Source of the DNA: Rhodobacterales bacterium
GTDB taxonomy: Bacteria; Pseudomonadota; Alphaproteobacteria; Rhodobacterales; Rhodobacteraceae
NCBI GenBank assembly: GCA_013297695.1
Contig: JAAFHX010000018.1
Span: forward strand, 1 to 35,663
Direction of reading: 5' to 3'
Length of the DNA stretch: 35,663 nt
Made by a program: the position numbers and the translations under genes. The notes under the pieces are model-generated. The model did no database searches and was not told where the DNA came from. It worked only from the letters and a program-made list of their open reading frames with translations. Of the stretch, positions 28,061-35,663 are shown in pieces (position 1 is the stretch's first letter; each line of letters begins with the position of its first letter).

Positions 28061-29353
28061 ATGCCCTTTGAAAGACTTGGCCCCACACCGCGACGCATCG
28101 CGGTGATCGGCGGCGGCATATCCGGAATGGCGGCGGCACATCTTCTGTCGTCCGACCATGCCGTCGTGCTGTTCGAGGCCGAGCGTCGGCTGGGCGGGCA
28201 TGCCCGGACCGTGGTCGCGGGCAAACGTGGCGATCAGCCGGTGGATACCGGGTTCATCGTGTTCAACCACGCCACCTATCCGCATCTGACCGCGCTGTTC
28301 GACCGGCTGGGCGTGCCCACGGCCAAAAGCAACATGAGCTTCGGCGTATCCATCGGCGGCGGGCGGCTGGAATATGCGCTGAGCAATCTGGACGCGCTGT
28401 TCGCGCAGCGGCGCAACGTGGTGAATCCGGCGTTTCTGGGCATGCTGCGCGATATCCTGCGGTTCAATGCGCGGGCCGAGGCGCTGACTGCCGACGCGGA
28501 GCTGACCATCGGCGACCTGCTGGCACGGCTGGGCACGGGCGTCTGGTTCCGCGACCATTACCTGCTGCCGTTCTCGGGGGCGATCTGGTCCACCCCGCCG
28601 CAGGGCATCCTGGAGTTTCCCGCGCAGGCGCTGGTGCGGTTCTTCCGCAATCACGGCCTGCTGGGCGTGAATGGCCAGCATCAGTGGTACACCGTGCGGG
28701 GCGGGTCGATCGAATACGTCCGCCGACTGCAGGCCGCGCTGATTGCCGAAGGGGTCGATCTGCGCCTCGGTGCGCCCGTGGCCGGGGTCCGGCGCGACGG
28801 GCCGGGCATTTCGGTGCGCGCAATGGGCGGCGAGTGGGAGCCGTTTGACGACATTGTTTTCGCCACCCATTCGGATGACACGCTGCGCCTGCTGTCGGAT
28901 GCCACCGTCCGCGAACGCGCGGCCCTGTCGGCCATCGCATATCAGCCGAACGAGGCGGTGCTGCATGCCGACCCTTCGGTGATGCCGAAACGTCGGCAGG
29001 CCTGGGCGTCCTGGGTGCATACCGAACCGGCAGGGCCAAAGCCCGACCGGATCGGACTGAGCTACTGGATGAACTCGCTGCAGCCGATCCCAAAGGATGA
29101 CCCGCTGTTCGTGACGCTGAACGCCACGCAGCCGATCCGCGAGGATTTGATCCATGACACGGTGACCTTCCGCCACCCGGTCTACGATCAGGCAGCCCTG
29201 GCGGCACAGGGGCGTATCCGGGCGATGAACGGCACACACAACACCTGGTTCTGCGGGGCGTGGATGCGCAACGGGTTCCATGAGGACGGCTTTGCCAGTG
29301 CCGTGGACGTGGTCGAGGCGATGCGCGCGCGGCAGGGGCAGATGGCGGCATGA
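28061..29353 (+). CDS. FAD/NAD(P)-binding oxidoreductase (amine-oxidase-like); counterpart of the first gene divergent from rpoE in R. sphaeroides
   Basis: RRIAVIGGGISGMAAAHLLSSDHAVVLFEAERRLGGHARTV Rossmann motif; PVDTGFIVFNHATYPHLTALFDRLGV; GGSIEYVRRLQ. Confidence 0.92.
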   Translation: MPFERLGPTPRRIAVIGGGISGMAAAHLLSSDHAVVLFEAERRLGGHARTVVAGKRGDQPVDTGFIVFNHATYPHLTALFDRLGVPTAKSNMSFGVSIGGGRLEYALSNLDALFAQRRNVVNPAFLGMLRDILRFNARAEALTADAELTIGDLLARLGTGVWFRDHYLLPFSGAIWSTPPQGILEFPAQALVRFFRNHGLLGVNGQHQWYTVRGGSIEYVRRLQAALIAEGVDLRLGAPVAGVRRDGPGISVRAMGGEWEPFDDIVFATHSDDTLRLLSDATVRERAALSAIAYQPNEAVLHADPSVMPKRRQAWASWVHTEPAGPKPDRIGLSYWMNSLQPIPKDDPLFVTLNATQPIREDLIHDTVTFRHPVYDQAALAAQGRIRAMNGTHNTWFCGAWMRNGFHEDGFASAVDVVEAMRARQGQMAA

Positions 29354-30102
29354 CGGCGGTCGAACACATCCGGGGCGAGACGTTCCACGGCCGCAAGGGC
29401 GCGGTCACGAACAGCTTTCGCTACGGGGTGGATTACCTTCTGCTGGACCTTGAAACCGCGCGGGGGCCTGCGCTGTTCGCGCGGAACCGGGCAAACCTGA
29501 CCTCGCTGCATGACCGGGACCACGGCGGCGCGCCGGGTCAGGGGCGCGGTACCGCCTGGGTGCGCGAAGTGCTGGCAGCGCATGGCCTGCCGGGCGCGGA
29601 TCGCATCCTTCTGATGGCGCAGCCGCGCGTGCTGGGCCATGTGTTCAACCCCGTCAGCTTCTGGCTGTGCCATGACGCGGCGGGCGCTTTGCGCGTGGTG
29701 ATCGCCGAGGTGACCAATACCTTTGGCGACCGCCATTCCTACCTGTGCCACCGCGAGGATCACGCCCCCCTGACGCCCGAGGACCGGGTTCAGGCGACCA
29801 AGATTTTCCACGTCTCGCCGTTCCAGCCGGTCGAGGGGGGCTATGTGTTCCGGTTCGACATCGGGGCCGACCGGGTCGGCATCTGGATCGACTATACGGC
29901 GGGCAATGGCGGGCTGATCGCCACGCTGACCGGGCGGCGGCGGGTGCTGACGAACCGCGCCATCCTGTGGGCCAGCCTGCGGCGGCCGTTCGGGTCGCGC
30001 CGGGTGCTGGCGCTGATCCACTGGCAGGCGCTGAAGCTGTGGTGGAAGGGCGCGGGCTATCGGGCACGTCCGCTGCCCCCCGCAGAAGAGGTCACCCGAT
30101 GA
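29350..30102 (+). CDS. DUF1365 family protein
   Basis: TFHGRKGAVTNSFRYGVDYLLLDL, LMAQPRVLGHVFNPVSFWLC, VIAEVTNTFGDRHSYL, KIFHVSPFQPVEGGYVFRFD; ATGA overlap with upstream gene. Confidence 0.92.
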   Translation: MTAVEHIRGETFHGRKGAVTNSFRYGVDYLLLDLETARGPALFARNRANLTSLHDRDHGGAPGQGRGTAWVREVLAAHGLPGADRILLMAQPRVLGHVFNPVSFWLCHDAAGALRVVIAEVTNTFGDRHSYLCHREDHAPLTPEDRVQATKIFHVSPFQPVEGGYVFRFDIGADRVGIWIDYTAGNGGLIATLTGRRRVLTNRAILWASLRRPFGSRRVLALIHWQALKLWWKGAGYRARPLPPAEEVTR

Positions 30103-31361
30103 CCGCCGCCATGGCTTCGCCCGTGGTGGTGCGGCCCGGCCTTGGGGCCTGGGCACTGTTTTCCGCGATGCTCGCGGCGGCGGGGCTGCCGATCTACATC
30201 AACGCACCCAAGTTCTATGTCGATGAATATGGGGTCAGCCTTGCCGCGCTTGGCGTGGTGCTGTTCGCGCTGCGGCTGATCGACGTGGTGCAGGACCCCG
30301 CACTTGGCTGGCTGGCCGACCGGGCCGAGCGGCAGCGCGGGCCGCTGGTGGCCGGCTGCACCGTGCTGATGGCCGTGGCGATGGTGGGGCTGTTCGCTGT
30401 CACCCCGCCCTTTGCCCCTCTGGTCTGGTTCGCGGTCACGCTGGTCGTGCTGTTTTCGGCCTGGAGTTTCCTTGCCATCGCCTTCTACGCCGAAGGGGTG
30501 CGCAAGGCGGGCACCCTGGGGCCGGGCGGGCATCTGCGGCTGGCGGGCTGGCGCGAAGGCGGGGCGCTGCTGGGGGTTTCCATCGCCGCTGTCGCCCCGG
30601 TGGCGCTGGCGGCGCTGACCGACCGGCCTTTTGCGGGCTATGCGGCGGGGTTTGCGCTGGTGGCGCTGGCGGCGGCCTGGGCGATGCGGCGCGAATGGGG
30701 GCAGGGTGATCTGTCAGACCGCGCACCCGCCGGGGTGGCGCTGCGCGATGTGCTGCGGGACGGGCTGTTGCGGCGGCTGCTGCTGCTGGCGCTGGTGAAC
30801 GCAACGCCGGTCGCGGTGACCTCGACCCTGTTCCTGTTCTTTGTGGAAAGCCGCCTTGGCGCGCCTGACCTGTCGGGGCCGCTGCTGCTGCTGTTCTTCC
30901 TTTCGGCGGCGGCTTCGACGCCGCTGTGGTCCTGGGCGGCGCAACGGTTCGGGGCCAAGCCGGTGCTGCTGGCGGGCATGGTGCTGTCGGTGCTGGCCTT
31001 TGCCTTTGCGGCCACGCTTGGCACCGGCGATCTGCTGGCCTTCGCGGCGATCTGCGCGGCCTCCGGTGCGGCGCTTGGGGCCGATACCACGCTCTTGCCC
31101 GCGATCTTTGCCCGCCGCCTGGCCACCGTTGCGCCAGGCGCGGGGGCCGGGTTCGGGCTGTGGAACTTCGTGTCGAAATTCACGCTCGCCTTCGTGGCGG
31201 TGATCGTGCTGCCGCTGTTGCAGGCGCGCGGCTTTGTCAGCGGCACGGTCAACCCGCCCGGGGCGCTGGCCATGCTGACGCTGCTGTACGCCGTTGTTCC
31301 CTGTGCCCTGAAACTGCTGGCGATCGGACTTCTGGTTGCCACGCCCGTATCGGAGACCTGA
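30099..31361 (+). CDS. MFS transporter (GPH/MelB-like)
   Basis: YINAPKFYVDEYGVSLAALGVVLFALRLIDVVQDPALGWLADR and repeated hydrophobic segments; ATGA overlap with DUF1365. Confidence 0.88.
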   Translation: MTAAMASPVVVRPGLGAWALFSAMLAAAGLPIYINAPKFYVDEYGVSLAALGVVLFALRLIDVVQDPALGWLADRAERQRGPLVAGCTVLMAVAMVGLFAVTPPFAPLVWFAVTLVVLFSAWSFLAIAFYAEGVRKAGTLGPGGHLRLAGWREGGALLGVSIAAVAPVALAALTDRPFAGYAAGFALVALAAAWAMRREWGQGDLSDRAPAGVALRDVLRDGLLRRLLLLALVNATPVAVTSTLFLFFVESRLGAPDLSGPLLLLFFLSAAASTPLWSWAAQRFGAKPVLLAGMVLSVLAFAFAATLGTGDLLAFAAICAASGAALGADTTLLPAIFARRLATVAPGAGAGFGLWNFVSKFTLAFVAVIVLPLLQARGFVSGTVNPPGALAMLTLLYAVVPCALKLLAIGLLVATPVSET

Positions 31362-31364
31362 CCG

Positions 31365-31925
31365 ATGTCCTCGCTCGTCTGGCTTGTGCTTGGCATGCTG
31401 CTGGCCCTGGGGGCGGTGCTGGTCGCCCCCCGCTTCATCGGGTTCCGCGCCCAGTCGCCGTCCGATTTTTCGGGCAAGGGGCCGCAGTTCGACCTGCACC
31501 GCCACCTGAACGGCCCGATCCTGTGCGAGGGCGTGATCTACGGCCCGACCGGACGGGTCGCCTCTCGCTTTGTGGCCGACATGGAGGCGCGGTGGGACGG
31601 CAATCGCGGCGTGCTGACCGAACGGTTTCACTATGACAGTGGCGCGGTGCAGAACCGCGAATGGACGCTGGTGCTGAACAATGACGGCGCGATCAGGGCC
31701 ACCGCGCCCGATGTAGTGGGCGAAGGAACGGGCCGTGCCGAGGGGCCCGCGGTGCAGATGGAATACCGCATCCGGATGGACAAAAGCGCGGGTGGTCATG
31801 TGCTGGACGTGACCGACTGGATGTACCTGACCGAAAACGGGACGATCATGAACCGCAGCCAGTTCCGCAAGTTCGGGATCAAGGTGGCCGAACTGGTCGC
31901 GACAATGCGGAAGAAAGACGCGTGA
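31365..31925 (+). CDS. DUF3833 family protein
   Basis: FDLHRHLNGPILCEGVIYGPTGRVASRFVADMEARWDG...GVLTERFHYDSG..QNREWTL; position in the rpoE-linked cluster. Confidence 0.88.
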   Translation: MSSLVWLVLGMLLALGAVLVAPRFIGFRAQSPSDFSGKGPQFDLHRHLNGPILCEGVIYGPTGRVASRFVADMEARWDGNRGVLTERFHYDSGAVQNREWTLVLNNDGAIRATAPDVVGEGTGRAEGPAVQMEYRIRMDKSAGGHVLDVTDWMYLTENGTIMNRSQFRKFGIKVAELVATMRKKDA

Positions 31926-32659
31926 GGGATTTTTCAGGCAAACGCTACTGGCTGGTCGGTGCCAGCGAAGGTCTGGGGCAGGCGCTGGCCGAACGGCTGA
32001 GCGCTGCCGGGGCCGAGGTCATCCTGTCGGCCCGCAACGCGAACCGTCTGGCCGAGGTAGCCGCCGGACTGCCGGGCAAGGCGCTGGCCGTGCCGGTCGA
32101 TGTGGCCGATAGCGCATCTGTCCGCGCGGCGGCGGCGGCGGCGGGGCCGCTGGATGGCGTGGTGTTCCTGGCAGGGGTCTACTGGCCGATGAAGGCGCAG
32201 GCGTGGAACCCCGATCAGGTCGAGGCGATGTGCGACGTGAACCTGACCGGCTGCGTCCGGGTCATCGGCGCGGCGCTGCCCGACATGGTGGCGCGCGGGC
32301 GCGGCCATGTGGTCATCACCGGCAGCCTGTCGGGGTTTCGGGGCTTGCCGGGGGCCATCGGCTACGGGGCCAGCAAGGCCGGCTGCATGGCGCTGGCGGA
32401 ATCGATGCAGGCAGACCTGCGCGGGTCGGGGATCACGGTGCAATTGTCGAACCCCGGCTTTATCCGCACGCGGTTGACGGCGAAGAATGATTTCTCGATG
32501 CCCTTCCTGATGGAACCCGCCGAGGCGGCGGATCACATGTTCCGCCAGATGCAGGGTGACCGGTTCGAGGCAAGTTTTCCAACCGTGTTTTCCTGGCTGT
32601 TCCGCCTGTCGCGGTTCCTGCCGGGCTGGGCCTATTACCGGGTCTTCGCCCCGAAATAG
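31922..32659 (+). CDS. Short-chain dehydrogenase/reductase
   Basis: WLVGASEGLGQALAERL, Ser ITGSLSGFRGLPGAIGYGASKAGCM active-site motif; GTG start overlapping previous stop. Confidence 0.92.
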   Translation: MRDFSGKRYWLVGASEGLGQALAERLSAAGAEVILSARNANRLAEVAAGLPGKALAVPVDVADSASVRAAAAAAGPLDGVVFLAGVYWPMKAQAWNPDQVEAMCDVNLTGCVRVIGAALPDMVARGRGHVVITGSLSGFRGLPGAIGYGASKAGCMALAESMQADLRGSGITVQLSNPGFIRTRLTAKNDFSMPFLMEPAEAADHMFRQMQGDRFEASFPTVFSWLFRLSRFLPGWAYYRVFAPK

Positions 32660-32716
32660 CGCGCGGCGGCGCTTGCCTTTGACGTGCGCGCCCGGCAGGA
32701 CGAAGGGCGGACGGTG

Positions 32717-34147
32717 ATGGGGCGACAGGTGGCCGAACAGGACGAAAGACCCGTTTCGCTGATCCGTCGCCGGATGGTGCCGCTGATCGTGGCCGTCGCG
32801 CTGTTCATGGAAAACCTGGACGGCACGGTGATCGCGACCTCGCTGCCGCAGATCGCGCGCGACCTGCAGGCCGACCCGATCCACCTGGAGCTGGCGCTGA
32901 CGTCCTATCTGCTGGCGCTGGCGGTGTTCATCCCGGCCTCGGGCTGGGCGGCGGACCGGTTCGGGGCGCGGCGGGTGTTCCGGCTGGCCATCCTGGTCTT
33001 TGCCGCCGGGTCGATTGCCTGCGCGGGGTCATCCTCGCTTCCCGAACTGATCGCGGCGCGGGTGCTGCAGGGCATCGGCGGGTCGATGATGATGCCGGTG
33101 GGCCGGCTGATCGTGCTGCGCGCGACGCCACGCGGGGAACTTGTTTCGGCGCTGGCCTGGCTGACGGTGCCCGCGCTGCTGGGGCCGGTGGTCGGCCCGC
33201 CGCTTGGCGGGTTCATCACGACCTTCTTCGACTGGCGCTGGATCTTCTGGATCAACGTGCCCGTGGCGGTGCTGGGGCTGGTTCTGGTGACGCTGTACAT
33301 CCCCGATGTGCGCATCGATTCGGTGGCGGGGTTCGACATGCGCGGGTTCCTGCTGCTGGGGCCGGGGCTCGCGGCGTTCCTGACCGGGGTCACGCTGGCC
33401 GGGCTGACGCTGGTGCCGGTTCCCGGGGTGGTGGCACTGGTGGCGGGGGGGCTGGCCCTGCTCGCCGGCTATGTCCGCCATGCAGGCCAGAGCGTGGACC
33501 CGATTGTCGATCTGCGGCTGCTGCGGTTGCCGACCTTTCGCGCCAGTGCCACGGGCGGCACGTTGTTTCGCGTGGGCGTGGGCGCGCTGCCCTTCCTGTT
33601 GCCGCTGATGCTGCAGTTCGGCTTTGGCCTGTCGGCCTTTCAGTCCGGCATGTTGACCTTTGCCGCCGGGGCCGGGGCCATGGGGATGAAGTTCATGGCC
33701 CCGCCGATCCTGCGGCGATGGGGGTTCCGGCGCGTGCTGCTGGGCAATGCGGTGCTGTCGGCGGTGTTCATCCTTGCCCCTGCCGCCTTCACCCTTGCAA
33801 CTCCCTGGGCCTGGATGGTGGTGGTTCTGTTCGTCGGCGGGTTGTCGCGGTCGCTGCAGTTCACCGCGCTGAACGCCGTGGCCTATGCCGATGTGCCGTC
33901 GGACCGGCTGAGCAGCGCCACGTCCTTTGCCTCGGTGCTGCAGCAACTGTCGGGGTCCATCGGCATCACGGTCGCCGCCTTCGGGCTTGAGGCAGCGCAG
34001 GTGCTGATCGGGGGGCCGGCGCTGTCGCTGGCCCATTTTCCGGCGGTGTTTGCGCTGATCGCCGGGGTGTCCTTCCTGTCGGTGATCCCGTTCCTGCGCC
34101 TGTCGCGGCAGGCCGGGTCGTCGCTGCTGCCCCGCGACGGCGAATGA
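32717..34147 (+). CDS. DHA2-type MFS drug-efflux transporter
   Basis: MENLDGTVIATSLPQIARDL, AARVLQGIGGSMMMPVGRLIVLR, LGPVVGPPLGGFITTFFDWRWIFWINVPV. Confidence 0.9.
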   Translation: MGRQVAEQDERPVSLIRRRMVPLIVAVALFMENLDGTVIATSLPQIARDLQADPIHLELALTSYLLALAVFIPASGWAADRFGARRVFRLAILVFAAGSIACAGSSSLPELIAARVLQGIGGSMMMPVGRLIVLRATPRGELVSALAWLTVPALLGPVVGPPLGGFITTFFDWRWIFWINVPVAVLGLVLVTLYIPDVRIDSVAGFDMRGFLLLGPGLAAFLTGVTLAGLTLVPVPGVVALVAGGLALLAGYVRHAGQSVDPIVDLRLLRLPTFRASATGGTLFRVGVGALPFLLPLMLQFGFGLSAFQSGMLTFAAGAGAMGMKFMAPPILRRWGFRRVLLGNAVLSAVFILAPAAFTLATPWAWMVVVLFVGGLSRSLQFTALNAVAYADVPSDRLSSATSFASVLQQLSGSIGITVAAFGLEAAQVLIGGPALSLAHFPAVFALIAGVSFLSVIPFLRLSRQAGSSLLPRDGE

Positions 34148-34151
34148 GCGT

Positions 34152-35294
34152 TCAGGCCAGGTGGTCCACCCGGGCCATGTACTGCGCCAGCCCCGCCACC
34201 TGATCCAGCCAGCGGGTCACCAGCGCCGGGTCATGCGGTGCGGCGTGCACGCCGGGCGGAATGTCGCCCGCCAGAACCGCCTGCACCGCAAGCGACACTG
34301 GCACCGACACCAGCCGCCCCATGGCGGTGCCCCGTTCGTCGCCCCAGGCATCCATCGCCCAGGTCTCGTGCCACACGGGTTTGCCGGCGCGCTCGGCCCG
34401 CAGCGAGACGAACAGCACGACGCGGTCGGCCTCGCCCTCGGCATAGGCATTGTCGCGCCAGAAGGCGGCGGCCATCTCGGCCAGACGTGCGTCGTCGGCG
34501 GGGCCGTCCAGCGTCTCGATCTCGGCAAACACGGGCGCCCAGGCCGCCGCCCAGCCGTTCAGCCGGATCGTGCCGCGCACGAAGTCGCGCACCCGCCACG
34601 CCGGATCGAACCGGTAGTCGGCCAGGAAGGGCAGACTGTCACGGTTGGGATAGACCTCGAAGCTTTCCGGCTCCGGCAGGGGCGCGTCATAGGCACTGAT
34701 CGCATCCCAGGGTCGGGCAACGCGCCGTTCGGCAAAATCGCGCAGCGACCGCGAGGGCGACCGCAGCGCCTTGAGCACCCCCAGAGGCGACCACGAGAAC
34801 TTGTAGCGGAAGGCATTCGCCACCTTGGGTACGCCGCCGCAATAGCTGGTGAAGGACAGGACGTTCTGCGGATCGAACGCCGCCGAGGCCCGGTAGCGTG
34901 CGACCAGATCATGCGCCATCAGGTGGTCGATGCCGGGGTCAAGACCGACCTCGTTCACGCTGGCCAGCCCCGCTGCCACAAAGGCTTCGTCCAGCGCCCG
35001 CATCTCGGGCGCGATATAGCTGGACGAAACGAAGTTGGCCCCTTTCGACAGGCAGGCCTGCGCGATGGCGACATGCTGGTCGGCCGGCAGCATCGAGATT
35101 GCCACGTCTCCGGGCTGCAGGGCTTCGGTCAGGGCGGGCAGGCTGTAGGGCCGGATATCGGCGGTCAGATCGCTCACCGCCTCGCGCGCCTTGTCAACCG
35201 TGCGGTTCCACACGGTCACCGGCAGCCCCGCCTCGATCAGCCGCCGCAGTCCGGGGCCTGAGGACAGGCCGGTGCCGCACCAATGGATCGTCAT
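34152..35294 (-). CDS. Saccharopine dehydrogenase/reductase family protein
   Basis: VTVWNRTVDKARE, DVAISMLPADQHVAIAQACLSKGANFVSSSYIAPEMRALDEAFVAAGLASVNEVGLDPGIDHLMA. Confidence 0.88.
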   Translation of the reverse strand: MTIHWCGTGLSSGPGLRRLIEAGLPVTVWNRTVDKAREAVSDLTADIRPYSLPALTEALQPGDVAISMLPADQHVAIAQACLSKGANFVSSSYIAPEMRALDEAFVAAGLASVNEVGLDPGIDHLMAHDLVARYRASAAFDPQNVLSFTSYCGGVPKVANAFRYKFSWSPLGVLKALRSPSRSLRDFAERRVARPWDAISAYDAPLPEPESFEVYPNRDSLPFLADYRFDPAWRVRDFVRGTIRLNGWAAAWAPVFAEIETLDGPADDARLAEMAAAFWRDNAYAEGEADRVVLFVSLRAERAGKPVWHETWAMDAWGDERGTAMGRLVSVPVSLAVQAVLAGDIPPGVHAAPHDPALVTRWLDQVAGLAQYMARVDHLA

Positions 35295-35306
35295 GTCTGG
35301 TCTCCC

Positions 35307-35663
35307 CTAGAGATTGGTGGTGTGGCGGTCGAATTCCGCCTTTGCCCGGCCCCAGACGCCGATATCGAGCCTGCCGAGCGTCAGAAGCGAAGGCAAGAGT
35401 TGCGCCGCATAATCCTCGCTCGACTCCAGCGGCAAGAGCGAGGGCAGGTTGTCGATGGCGGTCACGTCCAGCGGCGGCGTATCCCAGACGCGCAGCGCCG
35501 GGGCCTCCCAGTCGGTCGCGCGGTCATAGACCTTGACCGGCGAGAAATCCGAGGTCGGATCGCAGGCGATGTCGCCGATCACGGTCAGGCGGCGGGGGGC
35601 GGTGACGGCATCGGCAGGCACGAAGACCGGGCAGCCGGGGCGCGCGAGGATGCAGTTGAGGAA
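35307..35663 (-). CDS. C-terminal part of a saccharopine dehydrogenase (L-lysine-forming type), truncated by window end
   Basis: Open frame to the window edge; VIGDIACDPTSDFSPVKVYDRATDWEAPALR...PPLDVTAIDNLPSLLPLESSEDYAAQLLPSL. Confidence 0.82.
   Translation of the reverse strand, partial: FLNCILARPGCPVFVPADAVTAPRRLTVIGDIACDPTSDFSPVKVYDRATDWEAPALRVWDTPPLDVTAIDNLPSLLPLESSEDYAAQLLPSLLTLGRLDIGVWGRAKAEFDRHTTNL

Noticed and set aside
27811-28224. Upstream part of the minus-strand 318-aa ORF as a very long RpoE N-terminus
   Set aside because: Most of the extension lies upstream of the predicted promoter; the RpoE domain begins at MQVDSDPDW. Only the short piece from about 27918 remains possible and is listed as a finding.
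32125-32150. GCG triplet run in the SDR gene
   Set aside because: Encodes a short Ala run (RAAAAAAGPLDG) at a variable surface position in SDRs; ordinary in high-GC DNA.
1-35663. Search for CRISPR arrays, tRNA/rRNA genes, IS elements, prophage or defence islands
   Set aside because: Intergenic gaps are short and accounted for; no direct-repeat array, transposase, integrase or recognisable defence genes were seen by eye.

Overview
High-GC alphaproteobacterial chromosome, most consistent with Rhodobacteraceae (gene content, synteny and close resemblance to Rhodobacter proteins). About 33 protein-coding genes, tightly packed and mostly housekeeping. Blocks include: dapD-GNAT-hyp-dapE-GNAT-rnr-lytic transglycosylase; truB / DUF2233 / rbfA on the minus strand; dapB; rsmB-heparinase-like-purH-lspA-DUF3035 lipoprotein; three consecutive M16 peptidase genes; mutL-rmuC-hutD; an rpoE-chrR ECF sigma/zinc anti-sigma pair divergent from a five-gene cluster (FAD oxidoreductase, DUF1365, MFS, DUF3833, SDR) matching the singlet-oxygen/furan-fatty-acid locus of R. 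sphaeroides; a DHA2 MFS transporter; and a saccharopine-dehydrogenase pair running off the right edge. I saw no tRNA, rRNA, CRISPR array, prophage or IS element. The observations I rate highest: (i) two back-to-back RpoE-type promoters (TGATCCGG, 18 nt between the hexamers, TAnnA) between rpoE and the lipid cluster; (ii) a third copy of that promoter pattern about 15 kb away, upstream of a small secreted protein of unknown function next to dapB; (iii) a tandem duplication of the catalytic M16 peptidase giving an active/diverged/inactive trio coupled by GTGA overlaps. I did not find a clearly undescribed multi-gene system. All functional statements rest on reading the translations, with no database search.
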